From assembly GCF_030408615.1 (NCBI RefSeq), contig NZ_CP047187.1:2480001-2544000 (forward strand): a stretch of DNA of 64,000 nt, written 5' to 3'. Below the pieces are notes generated by a model that was not told where the DNA came from, did not search any database, and was given only the letters and a program-made list of their open reading frames with translations. This stretch comes from Corynebacterium bovis DSM 20582 = CIP 54.80 (GTDB lineage Bacteria; Actinomycetota; Actinomycetes; Mycobacteriales; Mycobacteriaceae). This document shows positions 17,489-26,631 of this stretch, piece by piece; positions within the stretch are counted from its first letter, which is position 1; each line of letters starts with the position of its first letter. The position numbers were made by a program, and so were the translations under genes.

Positions 17489-19554
17489 TGTTCTCCTTCC
17501 GTTCCGGACCACGCGGCCCAGAGGTCGGCGTACCGGCCCCCGGCCGCGAGCAGGTCCACGTGGTGTCCGTGTTCGACGACGGTGCCGCCGTCCATGACGG
17601 CGATCTCGTCCGCGGTGACGGCCTGGCTCAGCCGGTGGGCGATGACGAGCGCGGTCCGCCCGCGCACGGCGGCGACGGCCGCGGCCTCCAGCGGGACGAC
17701 GGGTGTGTCCCGGTCACCCCGGGCTCCCCCCGCGTCGGGGTGCGGCACGGTGGGCCCGCCCGCGCCCGCGCCGGCCACGGCGCCGACCGGCGCGGGCGCG
17801 GCGTCGTCCTCGGCGGTCGACTCGTCGAGCACGACGACCGGCGCCGGGGACACCGCGATCCGCGCGAGGCTCAGGCGTTGGACCGTCGCACCGTCGGGTT
17901 CGACGCCCCCCTCCCCGACGGCCGTGTCCAGCCCGTCGGGCAGCCCGGCGAGCCACGGCCCGAGGCCCACGGCGTGGAGGGCGGCGGTGAGGGTGGCGTC
18001 GTCGGCGCGCGGGTCGGCCAGGCGCAGGTCGTCGCGGAGCGTGCCGGCGAACACGTGCGTGTCCTGGGAGGCGACGCACACGAGGCCGCGCCGCGCCGCC
18101 GCGCCGAGGTCCCGCAGACTCCGCCCGCCCACGGTGACCGTGCCGTCGCCGGCGGCGGTGCGGGCGGGGGTCGCGGAGAGGGCGGCGTCGTCCCCCTGCC
18201 CGGAACCCGTGCGGACCGCGACGGCCGTCGCCCCGCCGGTGCCCGTCGCCGGGTGCGGCACGGTCCCCGCGATGATCCCCGCGACCGTGGACTTCCCGGC
18301 CCCGGACCCGCCGACGACCGCGAGCGTCCGACCGGCCGGGATGTGCAGGTCGACCCCGCCGACCGCGCGCCGCCCGTCCGGGTAGGTGTGCCGCAGGCCC
18401 CGCACCTCGACGTCCACGGGGGCCGTGGGCAGCCGGTGGGGGTCGACGGGCGCCGGCGCGTCGCCACCCGTCAGCCGGATGAGGCCGATGATCCGGGTGA
18501 GCGCCGCGCCCGACCGCTGGGCCTCGTCGAAGGAGAAGAGGATCTGGCCGACCGGCACGAACTGGCGGTGGAAGAGGATCGTCGCGGCGGTGACGTCGCC
18601 GATCGTCACGTGGCCGGCGCGCAGCAGGAGCCAGCCGACGACCGTCAACGCGGCGAGGCCGGTGAACTCCGCGAGGTTCTCGCCGGCGACGAGGCGCGAG
18701 AACCGGCGGAACGCGGCGACGGACGTGTCGCGCGAGTCCGCGGCGGCGCGCGTCGTGAGGGAGCGGCGGTGGTCGACGAGCCCGTGGGACCGGACCGTGC
18801 CGAGGCCGTCGACGGAACTCATGAGCGACCCGAGGACCGTGGCCTCGTGGGCGCGCTGCTGCCGGTACAACGGGCCCGAATGGCCGAGGTACAGGCGTAG
18901 CGCCACGACGTAGCACGGCAGGGACAGCAGACCGGCGAGGGCGAGCCTCCAGTCCAGGCCCGCGATGCCGCCGCTGGCCGTGACGACGAGCACGAGTGCG
19001 CTGAGGATCGCCGGTACAGCCGTGCGCGCCCCCGAGACGAGCACGGCGACGTCCGCGCCGACCCGGCCGATGACGTCACCCCGGCCGAAGCGTTCGATCT
19101 CCCCGGTGGGAAGGCGCAGGACCGAGGCGACCGCGCGTTCGCGCAGGTCGGCGAGGACCCGGGCGATGAGCGTGCCGAGCGCGGTCTCTGCCGCGGCCGC
19201 GACGAGGCCGACGCCGAGCACCGCCGCCAGGGCGAGCACGAGGATGCGCGGCAGCTGGTCCGTGCCCGCGCCCGTCGCGACGGCGTCAACGACGTCCCGG
19301 AGCATGAGCACCGGGACCAGGGACAACGCCGCGCCGACGAAGGAGAGGACGACGGCCGCGAGGGCCGTGCCCGGCCAGCGGCCGACGGTGCGGAGCAGGT
19401 CGGCGGCGGCGGTGCCCGCCCCGGCCGTGGGGACGCGGGGCGGGCCGGCGGGTGCGGCGGCGGGACCGGGTGCGACCGCCTGCGCGGATCCGCCCGGGCT
19501 GCTGGGGGGCGGCGTCGAACCCGACCCCCCTCCCTGACCGGACCCGCCGGTCAC
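17482..19554 (-). CDS. ABC exporter subunit with catalytic Walker motifs
   Basis: This type I half-transporter (690 aa) starts at a GTG that overlaps the mbtH stop (GTGA), so translation is coupled. An N-terminal Gly/Pro/Ala tail of about 55 residues is followed by six predicted helices and an NBD. The NBD has Walker A GGSGAGKST, Walker B VVVLDESTAE and switch AHRLSQ. Its signature is degenerate (VQRLSLARI instead of LSGGQ). Two low-complexity insertions interrupt the NBD; one, near 18178-18202, is a copy of the dispersed palindromic element. With the next gene it should form one working ATP site. Siderophore export is inferred from context; family members also move drugs, lipids and peptides. 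Confidence 0.87.
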   Translation of the reverse strand: MTGGSGQGGGSGSTPPPSSPGGSAQAVAPGPAAAPAGPPRVPTAGAGTAAADLLRTVGRWPGTALAAVVLSFVGAALSLVPVLMLRDVVDAVATGAGTDQLPRILVLALAAVLGVGLVAAAAETALGTLIARVLADLRERAVASVLRLPTGEIERFGRGDVIGRVGADVAVLVSGARTAVPAILSALVLVVTASGGIAGLDWRLALAGLLSLPCYVVALRLYLGHSGPLYRQQRAHEATVLGSLMSSVDGLGTVRSHGLVDHRRSLTTRAAADSRDTSVAAFRRFSRLVAGENLAEFTGLAALTVVGWLLLRAGHVTIGDVTAATILFHRQFVPVGQILFSFDEAQRSGAALTRIIGLIRLTGGDAPAPVDPHRLPTAPVDVEVRGLRHTYPDGRRAVGGVDLHIPAGRTLAVVGGSGAGKSTVAGIIAGTVPHPATGTGGATAVAVRTGSGQGDDAALSATPARTAAGDGTVTVGGRSLRDLGAAARRGLVCVASQDTHVFAGTLRDDLRLADPRADDATLTAALHAVGLGPWLAGLPDGLDTAVGEGGVEPDGATVQRLSLARIAVSPAPVVVLDESTAEDDAAPAPVGAVAGAGAGGPTVPHPDAGGARGDRDTPVVPLEAAAVAAVRGRTALVIAHRLSQAVTADEIAVMDGGTVVEHGHHVDLLAAGGRYADLWAAWSGTEGEQC

Positions 19555-19766
19555 CGCGCGTTCCGCAGGCTCTCCGGGCGCATGTCCGTCCAGGTCCTGT
19601 CGATGAACTCCAGGGCGTCGTCGCGGGTGGTGCCGTCGGGGCCGCCGTGGGCGATGGTCCACCCGTCCGGGACCGGCGAGAACGTGGGCCACAGCGAGTA
19701 CTGGCCCTCGTCGTTGACGAGCGCGTAGAACGTGCCGTCGGGATCGTCGAACGGGTTACCTGCCAT
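19551..19766 (-). CDS. mbtH: MbtH-like NRPS chaperone
   Basis: A 71-residue protein with the full MbtH signature: NPFDD near the N terminus, FYALVNDEGQYSLWP, then WTDMRPESL at the end. MbtH proteins bind and activate NRPS adenylation domains, here presumably those of the large synthetase downstream. The ATG at 19766 has an ideal GGAGGT site 6 bp away; longer upstream frames are not supported. It is the first gene of the locus and shares a 4-bp overlap with the exporter. Confidence 0.96.
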   Translation of the reverse strand: MAGNPFDDPDGTFYALVNDEGQYSLWPTFSPVPDGWTIAHGGPDGTTRDDALEFIDRTWTDMRPESLRNAR

Positions 19767-19902
19767 GGGGTGACCTCCGGGTCGTGAGGGGTGGGACGGT
19801 GGGAGAACAGGCGCTGACCTGGGGGCGCCGGTGGCGCCGGGCAGCCTCGCGGGCGACCCGTGGGCGACCTCGCGGGCGACCCGCGGGCGACCCCGGCAGC
19901 GC

Positions 19903-19921
19903 TGAAGTGAGCCTAGACTAA
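19903..19921. promoter_or_regulatory. Probable DtxR box before mbtH
   Basis: The 19-mer TGAAGTGAGCCTAGACTAA matches 14 of 19 positions of the DtxR consensus. It lies 137 bp upstream of the mbtH start. It is weaker than the box at 15581, but its position at the head of the operon supports it. Confidence 0.65.
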
Positions 19922-20040
19922 CACGCCGTGCCGGGTGGGCCCCGGGGCCGCCGGCTGAGCGCCGGACCCCGCCGTCCGACCTGGGCGTTCGCCGCGCGGC
20001 CCGCGCCCCCGGCCGCGGTGCAGCGCACAGCCCGACCACC

Positions 20041-20076
20041 CACACATATGGCCACACTTATGGCCACACATATGCC
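20041..20076. repeat. Three tandem dodecamers (iteron-like) between mbtH and a divergent gene
   Basis: Three head-to-tail copies of a 12-bp unit occur: CACACATATGGC, CACACTTATGGC and CACACATATGCC. They lie 120 bp beyond the DtxR box in the 444-bp divergent spacer (19767-20210). The rest of that spacer is GC-rich with short repeats such as GGGCGACC and shows no gene. Confidence 0.8.
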
Positions 20077-20210
20077 CCCGGACACGGCCCCAGAAATGAC
20101 ACCGTCGTGCCACTCATTCAGGACGACGAGGAATCCACCCGCCCCGCGCGACGCTCAGCGTGAGACCATCGTGGGGACAACGGAGAACACTCGGACATCA
20201 AGGGAGGACC

Positions 20211-20585
20211 ATGAAAGGCTCGGCGCTGTCTTTCATTCTGGGGGCACTGTGTATCGCAGGCGGACTGAAACTGGGGATGATCGGCGAACACCAACCGTCA
20301 CTCAACAACGCCTACACCACCTACGGCGTATGCCTCTGGACCGCGGGGGGTGGGCTGATCTTCACGGCGGTGTTTCTCCCGCTGGTACGGCGGATGACAT
20401 TTTCCCTGTCGCTCACTCTGTCAGGCCTGGTCGTCATTGCGTTGCCGTACGCGTTCCACGGACTGAGGCTCGACGCCCAGGGCCCGGTCATCTTCTCTCC
20501 GTGGCTGCTCCTGTATCCCGCCCTGGGTTTCGTGTTCGCCACTGTCGCTGTCGGCGCGCGGCGTGCGTTGACGAGCGACAGTTAG
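20211..20585 (+). CDS. Small four-helix membrane protein, unknown function
   Basis: The 124-residue protein starts at an ATG preceded by GGGAGG. Four hydrophobic segments are visible: about 5-25, 40-60, 70-90 and 97-115. I recognise no family. Its codon use is less extreme than its neighbours' (more A/T at third positions), and it stands alone between the siderophore locus and the arabinogalactan genes. Confidence 0.7.
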   Translation: MKGSALSFILGALCIAGGLKLGMIGEHQPSLNNAYTTYGVCLWTAGGGLIFTAVFLPLVRRMTFSLSLTLSGLVVIALPYAFHGLRLDAQGPVIFSPWLLLYPALGFVFATVAVGARRALTSDS

Positions 20586-20646
20586 ACATCCATCCGTATC
20601 ACTCAGAACTCCCCGCGCCCGCGCGCAGTTCGCCCCCGAACCCCCG

Positions 20647-21948
20647 CTACACCAGCCCGGCGACGACGCGCACGAGGTGGTCCACGTCGTACGCCGTGTT
20701 GTGCGGGCTCATCGCCACGCACACGGCGCCGCCCTGTTCGGCGACACCCATCTGGTCGAGCAGCGCGCTGTCCTCCAGCGGCACGACCTGCGCGATGACG
20801 TTGTTCGCCACGAGTCGCCGCCCGACCGTCGCGGCGTCGAGCCCCGCGACCATGAAGCTGACGCGCGGGATCCGCTCCACGGAGTCGTAGCTGAAGGGTT
20901 CGTCGAACTCCCCGTCGAGCCCGACGACGTGCACGCCCCGCAGGCTCTGGAGCCCGTGGACGAGGTGCTGCGCGAGGACGTGCATGTAGCTCTCGGCCTT
21001 GGGCAGGGACTCCTCGAGGCGGCGGCGCCGGGTCCCGGAGGCGGCGTCGTCGAGGTTCGCGAGGTGGTCGACGGCCGCGGGCACCCCGCCGAGCAGCCCC
21101 GGCGCGTGCCCGCCGACCTCGAGCGCGCGGAGCCGACGCTCCGCCTCCGCCTCCACGTCGACGGTCGCGTGCCGGCCCCGCGCCACGTCCATGAGCTTGA
21201 GCTGGGCGGGGAGGGTGGGGTCGCGGAACACGAGCGCGCCGATCTCCGGCCCGCCGAGCGGGGCGAGGTCGACGGCGACGACGTCGGCCTCCCAGGCGTC
21301 GATGTCGATGACCCGGTAGGGGGCGTAGGCGGTGGCGTCGACGACGACCCATCCGCGCGACCGCCGGTGCACCTCCCGCGCGACGGCCGCGACATCCGTC
21401 ACGGTCCCGACGTGCGCGTTCGCCGCGGCGACGGCGACGAGGGCGGTGTCCGGCGTCACGAGGTCGCCGTACTGCCACTCGGGCAGCGTGCCGGTGGACA
21501 GGTCGGCCTCCGCCCACCGCACCTGCGCGCCGTAGAGGTCGCAGGCCATGAGCCACGGGGCGATGTTCGCGGGGTCGTCGACCCGGCTGAGCACGACCTC
21601 CCGGCCCATCCGCAGCTGCCGGGACATGGCGGTGGAGAGGGTGTGGAGGAGAACGGCCCGGTTCGGTCCGAGGACGACGCCGTCAGGCCGGCCCCCGACG
21701 AGGTCCGCCACGGCGAGCCGCGCGGAGGCGGTGATCTGTGCACCCACCGCCCCGCCGGGGACCTGGGCGCGGGAGTGGCTGCCGCTCGACATCTCCGTGT
21801 GGGCCTGCAGCGGGGCCGTGCGGAAGGCGCGGGACACCGCGGAGCTCACGCGTTCCGGCACCTGGGCCCGTTCGCCGGCGTTGAGGTAGGTCCAGCCGTC
21901 TGACAGAGAGACGTAGAGGCCCCGCACGCGCGCGACATCGAACACCAC
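20647..21948 (-). CDS. Class V aminotransferase / cysteine desulfurase-like protein lacking the PLP lysine
   Basis: The 433-residue protein follows the fold of the cysteine desulfurase-like group. It has the cofactor-phosphate region, the aspartate in VVVDATAYAPYR, and the segment LAPLGGPEIGAL. In active members the last two read roughly DAVHYAPH and SAYKFFGPHVG, so here both the stacking His and the Schiff-base Lys (Pro at that position) are absent. The place beside wzm-wzt matches the mycobacterial neighbourhood of Rv3778c. Aminotransferase activity is therefore doubtful; a structural or regulatory role is possible. The protein is full length, with an in-frame ATG. Confidence 0.8.
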   Translation of the reverse strand: MVFDVARVRGLYVSLSDGWTYLNAGERAQVPERVSSAVSRAFRTAPLQAHTEMSSGSHSRAQVPGGAVGAQITASARLAVADLVGGRPDGVVLGPNRAVLLHTLSTAMSRQLRMGREVVLSRVDDPANIAPWLMACDLYGAQVRWAEADLSTGTLPEWQYGDLVTPDTALVAVAAANAHVGTVTDVAAVAREVHRRSRGWVVVDATAYAPYRVIDIDAWEADVVAVDLAPLGGPEIGALVFRDPTLPAQLKLMDVARGRHATVDVEAEAERRLRALEVGGHAPGLLGGVPAAVDHLANLDDAASGTRRRRLEESLPKAESYMHVLAQHLVHGLQSLRGVHVVGLDGEFDEPFSYDSVERIPRVSFMVAGLDAATVGRRLVANNVIAQVVPLEDSALLDQMGVAEQGGAVCVAMSPHNTAYDVDHLVRVVAGLV

Positions 21949-22139
21949 GTATCCACCTTCCGGTCAACGGATCCACCTGGGGGCGGGGCTCCGTCAGTGC
22001 GGGCCCCGGACTGGTGTCAGACTACTCGACGCCCGCCCCCGGCGACCACCGCCCGGGCAGGACTGTGGGCACCGCCTCATCCGCCCCGCTCCGGGGCTTC
22101 GCGACACCGCCGCCGCACCCCCGCTCCCCCGCCCCGGCC

Positions 22140-22320
22140 GTGCCCCGGCCGCCCCGGCCGCACCGCCGGCTCCCCCGCCGCACCGCGCCGCCGCACCGCA
22201 CCGCTCCCCCGCCCCGGCCGCCGCGCCACACCCCGCCGCACCGCGCCGCCGCCACGCCCCGGCCGCCCCGCCACACCCCGCCGCACCGCACCGCCGCCCC
22301 GCCCCGGCCGCCGCGCGGAG
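22140..22320. repeat. GC-rich tandem repeats upstream of wzm
   Basis: This low-complexity tract is built from CCGCC, GCACCGC and CCCCGGCCGC blocks with a period near 45 bp; for example GCCACACCCC recurs at about 22225 and 22270. It fills the middle of the 420-bp spacer between the divergent aminotransferase-like gene and wzm. It could be read as an N-terminal extension of wzm, but composition and family length argue against that. Confidence 0.7.
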
Positions 22321-22368
22321 CAGCGCGGAGGTTCGGCCGTCGTCCCCCTCCCAGGTAGATTGACACAC

Positions 22369-23394
22369 GTGTCTTCCACAGATCAGAGCACTCCCTCCCC
22401 GGACCCGGAGTCGTCCGCACCGGGACCGGACACCGACGACGCGGACCGCGCCCGCCCCGCCGCCGGCTCCCCCGCCGCGCAGGCCCCCGCCGGCGCGCAC
22501 CCCGCCACGGTCGCGGACCGCACCGGCGACGCCGACCTCGCGCGCATCACGGCGGCGCCCGTCGGCACCCCGCCCCCGTCGCGGTCGTCGACGGTCGGCG
22601 CCGCGTGGCGGGACCTCACCCGGGGCTTCCAGCAGCGGGAGCTGTGGCTCGCGCTCGGGTGGCAGGACATCAAGCAGCGTTACCGCCGCTCGGTCCTGGG
22701 CCCGTTGTGGATCACGATCTCGCGGGCGGTCATGGCGTTGGCGCTGGGCCTGCTGTACTCCCTCCTGTTCGAGATCGACCTCAAGGAGTTCCTCCCGCAC
22801 GTGGCCGTCGGCCTCATCATCTGGGACTTCATCGCCGGGTGCGTGATCGAGGGCTCGCAGGTGTTCATCGCGAACGAGGGGCTCATCAAGCAGCTGCCCT
22901 CGGCGTTGTCGGTGCACGTGTACCGGCTGGTGTGGCGGCAGTTCCTGTTCATGTGCCACAACCTCGTCATCTGGCTGGCGCTGCTGGTGATCTTCCGCAT
23001 CCCGGTCGGGTGGGAGGTCCTGTACGCGGTGCCGGGGATCGTGCTGCTCGTGGCGAACGGCGTGTGGGTGACGATGTTCTTCGGGATCGTGTCCACCCGG
23101 TTCCGGGACGTCGCCCCGCTGCTGGAGTCCCTGGTGCAGCTGGCGTTCTACATGACCCCCATCGTGTGGTCGGTGAGCATCATCGAGCGCCAGGGCGGCG
23201 CGGCGGCGGACCGGGCGGTCCTCGCGGAGTTCAACCCGTTCTTCCACTACCTCTCGGTCGTGCGCGGGCCGATGATCGACGAGCCGGTGGAGATGCGCAG
23301 CTGGCTCATCGTCATCGCGCTCACCGTCGCGGGCACGGCCCTGGCTCTCGCGGTCATGCGGAAGTGGCGTTTCCGCGTGAGCTACTGGGTCTGA
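22369..23394 (+). CDS. wzm: Wzm-type ABC permease, galactan (arabinogalactan precursor) export
   Basis: This ABC-2 family permease with six membrane helices, together with Wzt, flips the lipid-linked galactan across the plasma membrane. From the GTG at 22369 the protein is 341 aa: about 75 residues of Pro/Ala/Asp-rich tail, then the conserved core starting WRDLTRGFQQRELWLALGWQ. LGWQDIKQRYRRSVLGPLW is the usual amphipathic entry motif. The mycobacterial relative is about 280 aa, so the tail is an addition or the start lies further in. No strong ribosome site is visible. wzt follows after 94 bp. Confidence 0.88.
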   Translation: MSSTDQSTPSPDPESSAPGPDTDDADRARPAAGSPAAQAPAGAHPATVADRTGDADLARITAAPVGTPPPSRSSTVGAAWRDLTRGFQQRELWLALGWQDIKQRYRRSVLGPLWITISRAVMALALGLLYSLLFEIDLKEFLPHVAVGLIIWDFIAGCVIEGSQVFIANEGLIKQLPSALSVHVYRLVWRQFLFMCHNLVIWLALLVIFRIPVGWEVLYAVPGIVLLVANGVWVTMFFGIVSTRFRDVAPLLESLVQLAFYMTPIVWSVSIIERQGGAAADRAVLAEFNPFFHYLSVVRGPMIDEPVEMRSWLIVIALTVAGTALALAVMRKWRFRVSYWV

Positions 23395-23488
23395 CGCCCG
23401 CCGGGCCCCACTGCCGGCCCCCGCCACCGCGCGCCCGCCGGGCCCCCCGCACCACCGAACCTCCGAGACCGTCAGAGAGGCCGCACAC

Positions 23489-24289
23489 ATGGTCAGCATC
23501 GACACCTACAACGCGAGCGTCGACTTCCCGATCTTCGACGCGAAGTCCCGCTCGATGAAGCACACCTTCCTCGGCGCGGCCGGCGGTGCCATCGGCCGCA
23601 ACGAGTCGAACACCGTCATGGTCGAGGCGCTGCGGGACGTCAACCTGCACCTCCGGGAGGGCGACCGGATCGGCCTCGTCGGCCACAACGGGGCCGGCAA
23701 GTCCACCCTGCTGCGCCTGCTGTCCGGCATCTACGAGCCGACGCGCGGCTCGGCCGTCGTCGAGGGCCGCGTGGCCCCGGTGTTCGACCTCGGGGTGGGC
23801 ATGGACCCGGAGATCTCCGGGTACGAGAACATCGTCATCCGCGGCCTGTTCCTCGGCGAGTCCCGCCGGTCGATCAACCGCAAGGTCGACGAGATCGCGG
23901 AGTTCTCCGAGCTCGGCGACTATCTCTCGATGCCGCTGCGCACGTACTCCACGGGTATGCGGATCCGGCTGGCCCTCGGGGTGGTCACGTCGATCGAGCC
24001 GGAGATCCTCCTTCTCGACGAGGGCATCGGCGCGGTCGACGCCGCCTTCATGGAGAAGGCCCGCTCCCGCCTGCAGGAACTGGTCGCGAAGTCCGGCATC
24101 CTCGTGTTCGCCTCCCACTCCAACGAGTTCCTCGCGCAGCTGTGCGACAAGGCGCTGTGGGTGGACCACGGCGAGGTCCGGTCCTGCGGGGCGGTCGAGG
24201 ACGTCGTCGGCGAGTACGAGGGCCCGGAGGCCCGGGAGCAGGTCCTGCACGTCCTGGAGAAGCTCGGCCGCCGCGACGCCGCGCGGTAG
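23489..24289 (+). CDS. wzt: Wzt-type ABC ATPase, galactan export
   Basis: The 266-residue ATPase has Walker A GHNGAGKST, the signature region YSTGMRIRLALG, Walker B EILLLDEGIG and the switch His in VFASHS. This arrangement is typical of O-antigen/teichoic acid/galactan exporters (Rv3781-like). It lacks the C-terminal sugar-binding domain found in some Wzt proteins. It pairs with the permease just upstream. The 228-bp gap that follows contains only GC-rich sequence and a degenerate copy of the palindromic element near 24325-24350. Confidence 0.92.
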   Translation: MVSIDTYNASVDFPIFDAKSRSMKHTFLGAAGGAIGRNESNTVMVEALRDVNLHLREGDRIGLVGHNGAGKSTLLRLLSGIYEPTRGSAVVEGRVAPVFDLGVGMDPEISGYENIVIRGLFLGESRRSINRKVDEIAEFSELGDYLSMPLRTYSTGMRIRLALGVVTSIEPEILLLDEGIGAVDAAFMEKARSRLQELVAKSGILVFASHSNEFLAQLCDKALWVDHGEVRSCGAVEDVVGEYEGPEAREQVLHVLEKLGRRDAAR

Positions 24290-24517
24290 CGCCGGGGGTC
24301 GGGGCCGGGCCCGGGGGGTCGGGGTCGGGATAGGGGCACGACGCCGGCCGCCCGGGTGGTTGCGGTCAGCGGCGGGCCGCGGCCGGGGTGTGTAGCACGT
24401 TCCCGCGTGGACATGCGCCGCGCCCGGACGGTCTAGCGTGGCGGGCGCTGGCGCGGAGCCCGCGGAGCGGGGCGTCGACACCCTCCCAGAACACCACCTG
24501 ACCAGGAAGGACCCATC

Positions 24518-25309
24518 ATGACCGACACCTCACGGACCACCGACCCGACCACCGGCCCGACGACCGGCGACGCGCAGCGGGTCGCCGCCGTCACCGGGGC
24601 GGGGGCCGGCATCGGCGCGGCCGTCGCCGAACTGCTCGCCGCCCGGGGGTACGCGGTGGTGGTGTCCGACGTCGACCTCTCCGCCGCGGAGCAGGTCGTC
24701 GAGCGGATCACCTCCGCCGGGGGCACCGCCACCGCCGTCACCGTCAACGCGGGGGACGAACAGGACCAGCGGGCGCTCGTCGACACGGCCGTGGAGACCT
24801 ACGGGCGGCTCGACGCGGCGGTGAACAACGCCGGGCTCGGCGCGCCGGTCAACCGGCTGGCCGACATCACCCCGGAGCAGTACCACCGGGCGGTCGACGT
24901 GACCCTGACCGGCACGTTCCTGGGCATGCGCGCCCAGCTGGCCCAGATGGAACGGCAGGGCTCCGGCGCCGTGGTGAACGTCATCTCCATCGGCGGGCTG
25001 CGCCCGGCGGCGGGCATGTCCCCGTACACCTCCGCGAAGCACGGCGTGACCGGCCTCACGGAGGTCGCGGCGCTGGACTACGCGGACCGCGGCATCCGGG
25101 TCAACGGCGTGGCCCCCGGCCCGATCGACACCGCGGCGCTGGCGACCCTCAGCGAGGAACGCCGGCACGCCGAGGAGCAGAAGATCCCGGTCAAGCGGCT
25201 CGGGACGCCGGAGGAGGTCGCGAAGGCCGTGGCCTGGCTGCTGTCCGACGACGCCTCCTTCACGACGGGCGCGGTGCTCACCGTCGACGGCGGGGCGTCG
25301 CTGCTCTGA
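24518..25309 (+). CDS. Short-chain dehydrogenase/reductase
   Basis: A classical SDR of 263 aa: cofactor motif TGAGAGIG (about 26-33), NNAG near 107, catalytic Ser and YTSAK near 167-171, then the PGPIDT segment and the C-terminal TVDGG. An aspartate at the end of beta-2 (VSDVDL) suggests NAD rather than NADP. A good AGGAAGG site precedes the ATG. The substrate cannot be told. A TCTAGCGTGG element 80 bp upstream resembles the -10 region of the yceI promoter at 63.0 kb. It is convergent with the next gene, 9 bp apart. Confidence 0.9.
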   Translation: MTDTSRTTDPTTGPTTGDAQRVAAVTGAGAGIGAAVAELLAARGYAVVVSDVDLSAAEQVVERITSAGGTATAVTVNAGDEQDQRALVDTAVETYGRLDAAVNNAGLGAPVNRLADITPEQYHRAVDVTLTGTFLGMRAQLAQMERQGSGAVVNVISIGGLRPAAGMSPYTSAKHGVTGLTEVAALDYADRGIRVNGVAPGPIDTAALATLSEERRHAEEQKIPVKRLGTPEEVAKAVAWLLSDDASFTTGAVLTVDGGASLL

Positions 25310-25318
25310 CGCGGGGCG

Positions 25319-26443
25319 TCACCTGATGACGCGGAGTGCCGGACGGTCGGCCGGTGTGCCCGGCACCAGCTCCCGGCGCGGCGGTCCGGACCCCGGTGAC
25401 GGCCCCGGCGTCCCGGACACCGCCTGGAGCCGGGTGCCGAGGATCAGAGCGTGGACGTCGTCGCGGGGAATCCCCAGATCGTCGGCGACGGACGCCACGG
25501 ACAGCGCGCCCGGTGTGTCCGGGGAGAACACGGTGGAGAACACCCGGGAGCGCTCGTAGGCCCCCATCCCGCCCGGTTCGGACGACCGGAACCCCTTCCC
25601 CGCGAGGGTCCTGCACACCGCCCGGTAGGCGTAGTCGGACAGGAACCCTGCGCGGTGGAGGCTGACGGCCGTCGCCATCGCGGACGCCCGGTACGCGGAA
25701 CGGACACGCAGGATGTCCCGGAGCCCGGGGTGCCGCGGGACCGTCGCCGCCAGGGCCGTGCGGGGCAACAGGAACTCGGACGCGAACTCGTCCGCCTCCA
25801 CCTCCCGGTCCTCCGACGATGACGGCCCCCGGTGCATGACGAGGTGCCCCAGTTCATGGGCGATGTCGAACCGTGCCCCCTCCGGGGTCCGTCGCCGGGC
25901 GAGGAAGATGTACGGGTCGCCGTCGTACCAGCAGGAATAGGCGTCGACGGCGTACGCCGACGGCGGGAGACCGTGGACACGGACACCCCGTGACTCACAC
26001 AACTGGACGAGGTTCGGCAGGGGCGCATCGCCGAGGCTCCACCGGTCGCGCAGGAGGCGGGCGGCTGTGCGCGGCGTATGACCGCTCACGTCCGGGAGGT
26101 CGACCTCCGGGAGGACGAAGCGCCGCCGGATGTACCGGTCGACGTCCACGCCGCACCGGCCGACGGCGACAGCCGCCTGCTTCGCCGCGTCGGGCGCCCG
26201 CCGCCCCGCGCGGAAGATGGCCTCGGAGGCGTCGAGCCGGATGTCCCCGTCACGGACGAAGAACCGCCGGGGGAAGTCGAACGCTGTGGCCAGGTTGTCC
26301 GCCTGGCGCACCGGGGCACCGTCCTGCTCGTAGCGACGGTACGTGCGCGGTGTGACCCCGAGGGCCCGTGCGGCCGCGGCCGTCGTCATCCCCCGGCGGA
26401 GCCGGGCCGTCTCCAGCCGGTCACCGGGGAGGACATCACTCAT
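25319..26443 (-). CDS. XRE-family regulator fused to ImmA/IrrE metallopeptidase
   Basis: The 374-aa protein has an N-terminal helix-turn-helix (about 5-60, RLRRGMTTAAAARALGVTPR) and a central ImmA/IrrE zinc protease domain with HELGH near 190 and a downstream EADEFASEFLLP segment. Such proteins cleave or inactivate partner repressors in response to stress or foreign DNA, and many are encoded on mobile elements. No partner gene is adjacent. The ATG at 26443 is chosen because the helix-turn-helix begins at once; no clear ribosome site is seen, and an 11-bp palindrome sits about 100 bp upstream. Confidence 0.85.
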   Translation of the reverse strand: MSDVLPGDRLETARLRRGMTTAAAARALGVTPRTYRRYEQDGAPVRQADNLATAFDFPRRFFVRDGDIRLDASEAIFRAGRRAPDAAKQAAVAVGRCGVDVDRYIRRRFVLPEVDLPDVSGHTPRTAARLLRDRWSLGDAPLPNLVQLCESRGVRVHGLPPSAYAVDAYSCWYDGDPYIFLARRRTPEGARFDIAHELGHLVMHRGPSSSEDREVEADEFASEFLLPRTALAATVPRHPGLRDILRVRSAYRASAMATAVSLHRAGFLSDYAYRAVCRTLAGKGFRSSEPGGMGAYERSRVFSTVFSPDTPGALSVASVADDLGIPRDDVHALILGTRLQAVSGTPGPSPGSGPPRRELVPGTPADRPALRVIR

Positions 26444-26540
26444 TGCGCGGCTCGACGATGCCGGGACGGACCGCGTCCACTCGACTGGTGCATGACAGAT
26501 CCCCCATGTCTGACGTGCGCCTCGTTCGCTGCGCACCACA

Positions 26541-26551
26541 GGATAATATCC
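26541..26551. promoter_or_regulatory. AT-rich palindrome, possible operator or -10 of the XRE/ImmA gene
   Basis: GGATAATATCC is symmetrical around its central base in otherwise GC-rich DNA. On the minus strand it offers TATTAT, a good -10, 100 bp before the start codon. Self-regulation by the XRE protein is plausible but unproven. Confidence 0.4.
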
Positions 26552-26631
26552 GCTTCATCGTAACGGACAGAGGGGCCGGAGCACAGGATGACAGCGCATC
26601 CCGTGCTCCGGCCCCTCGGCGCGGGGTGGAC

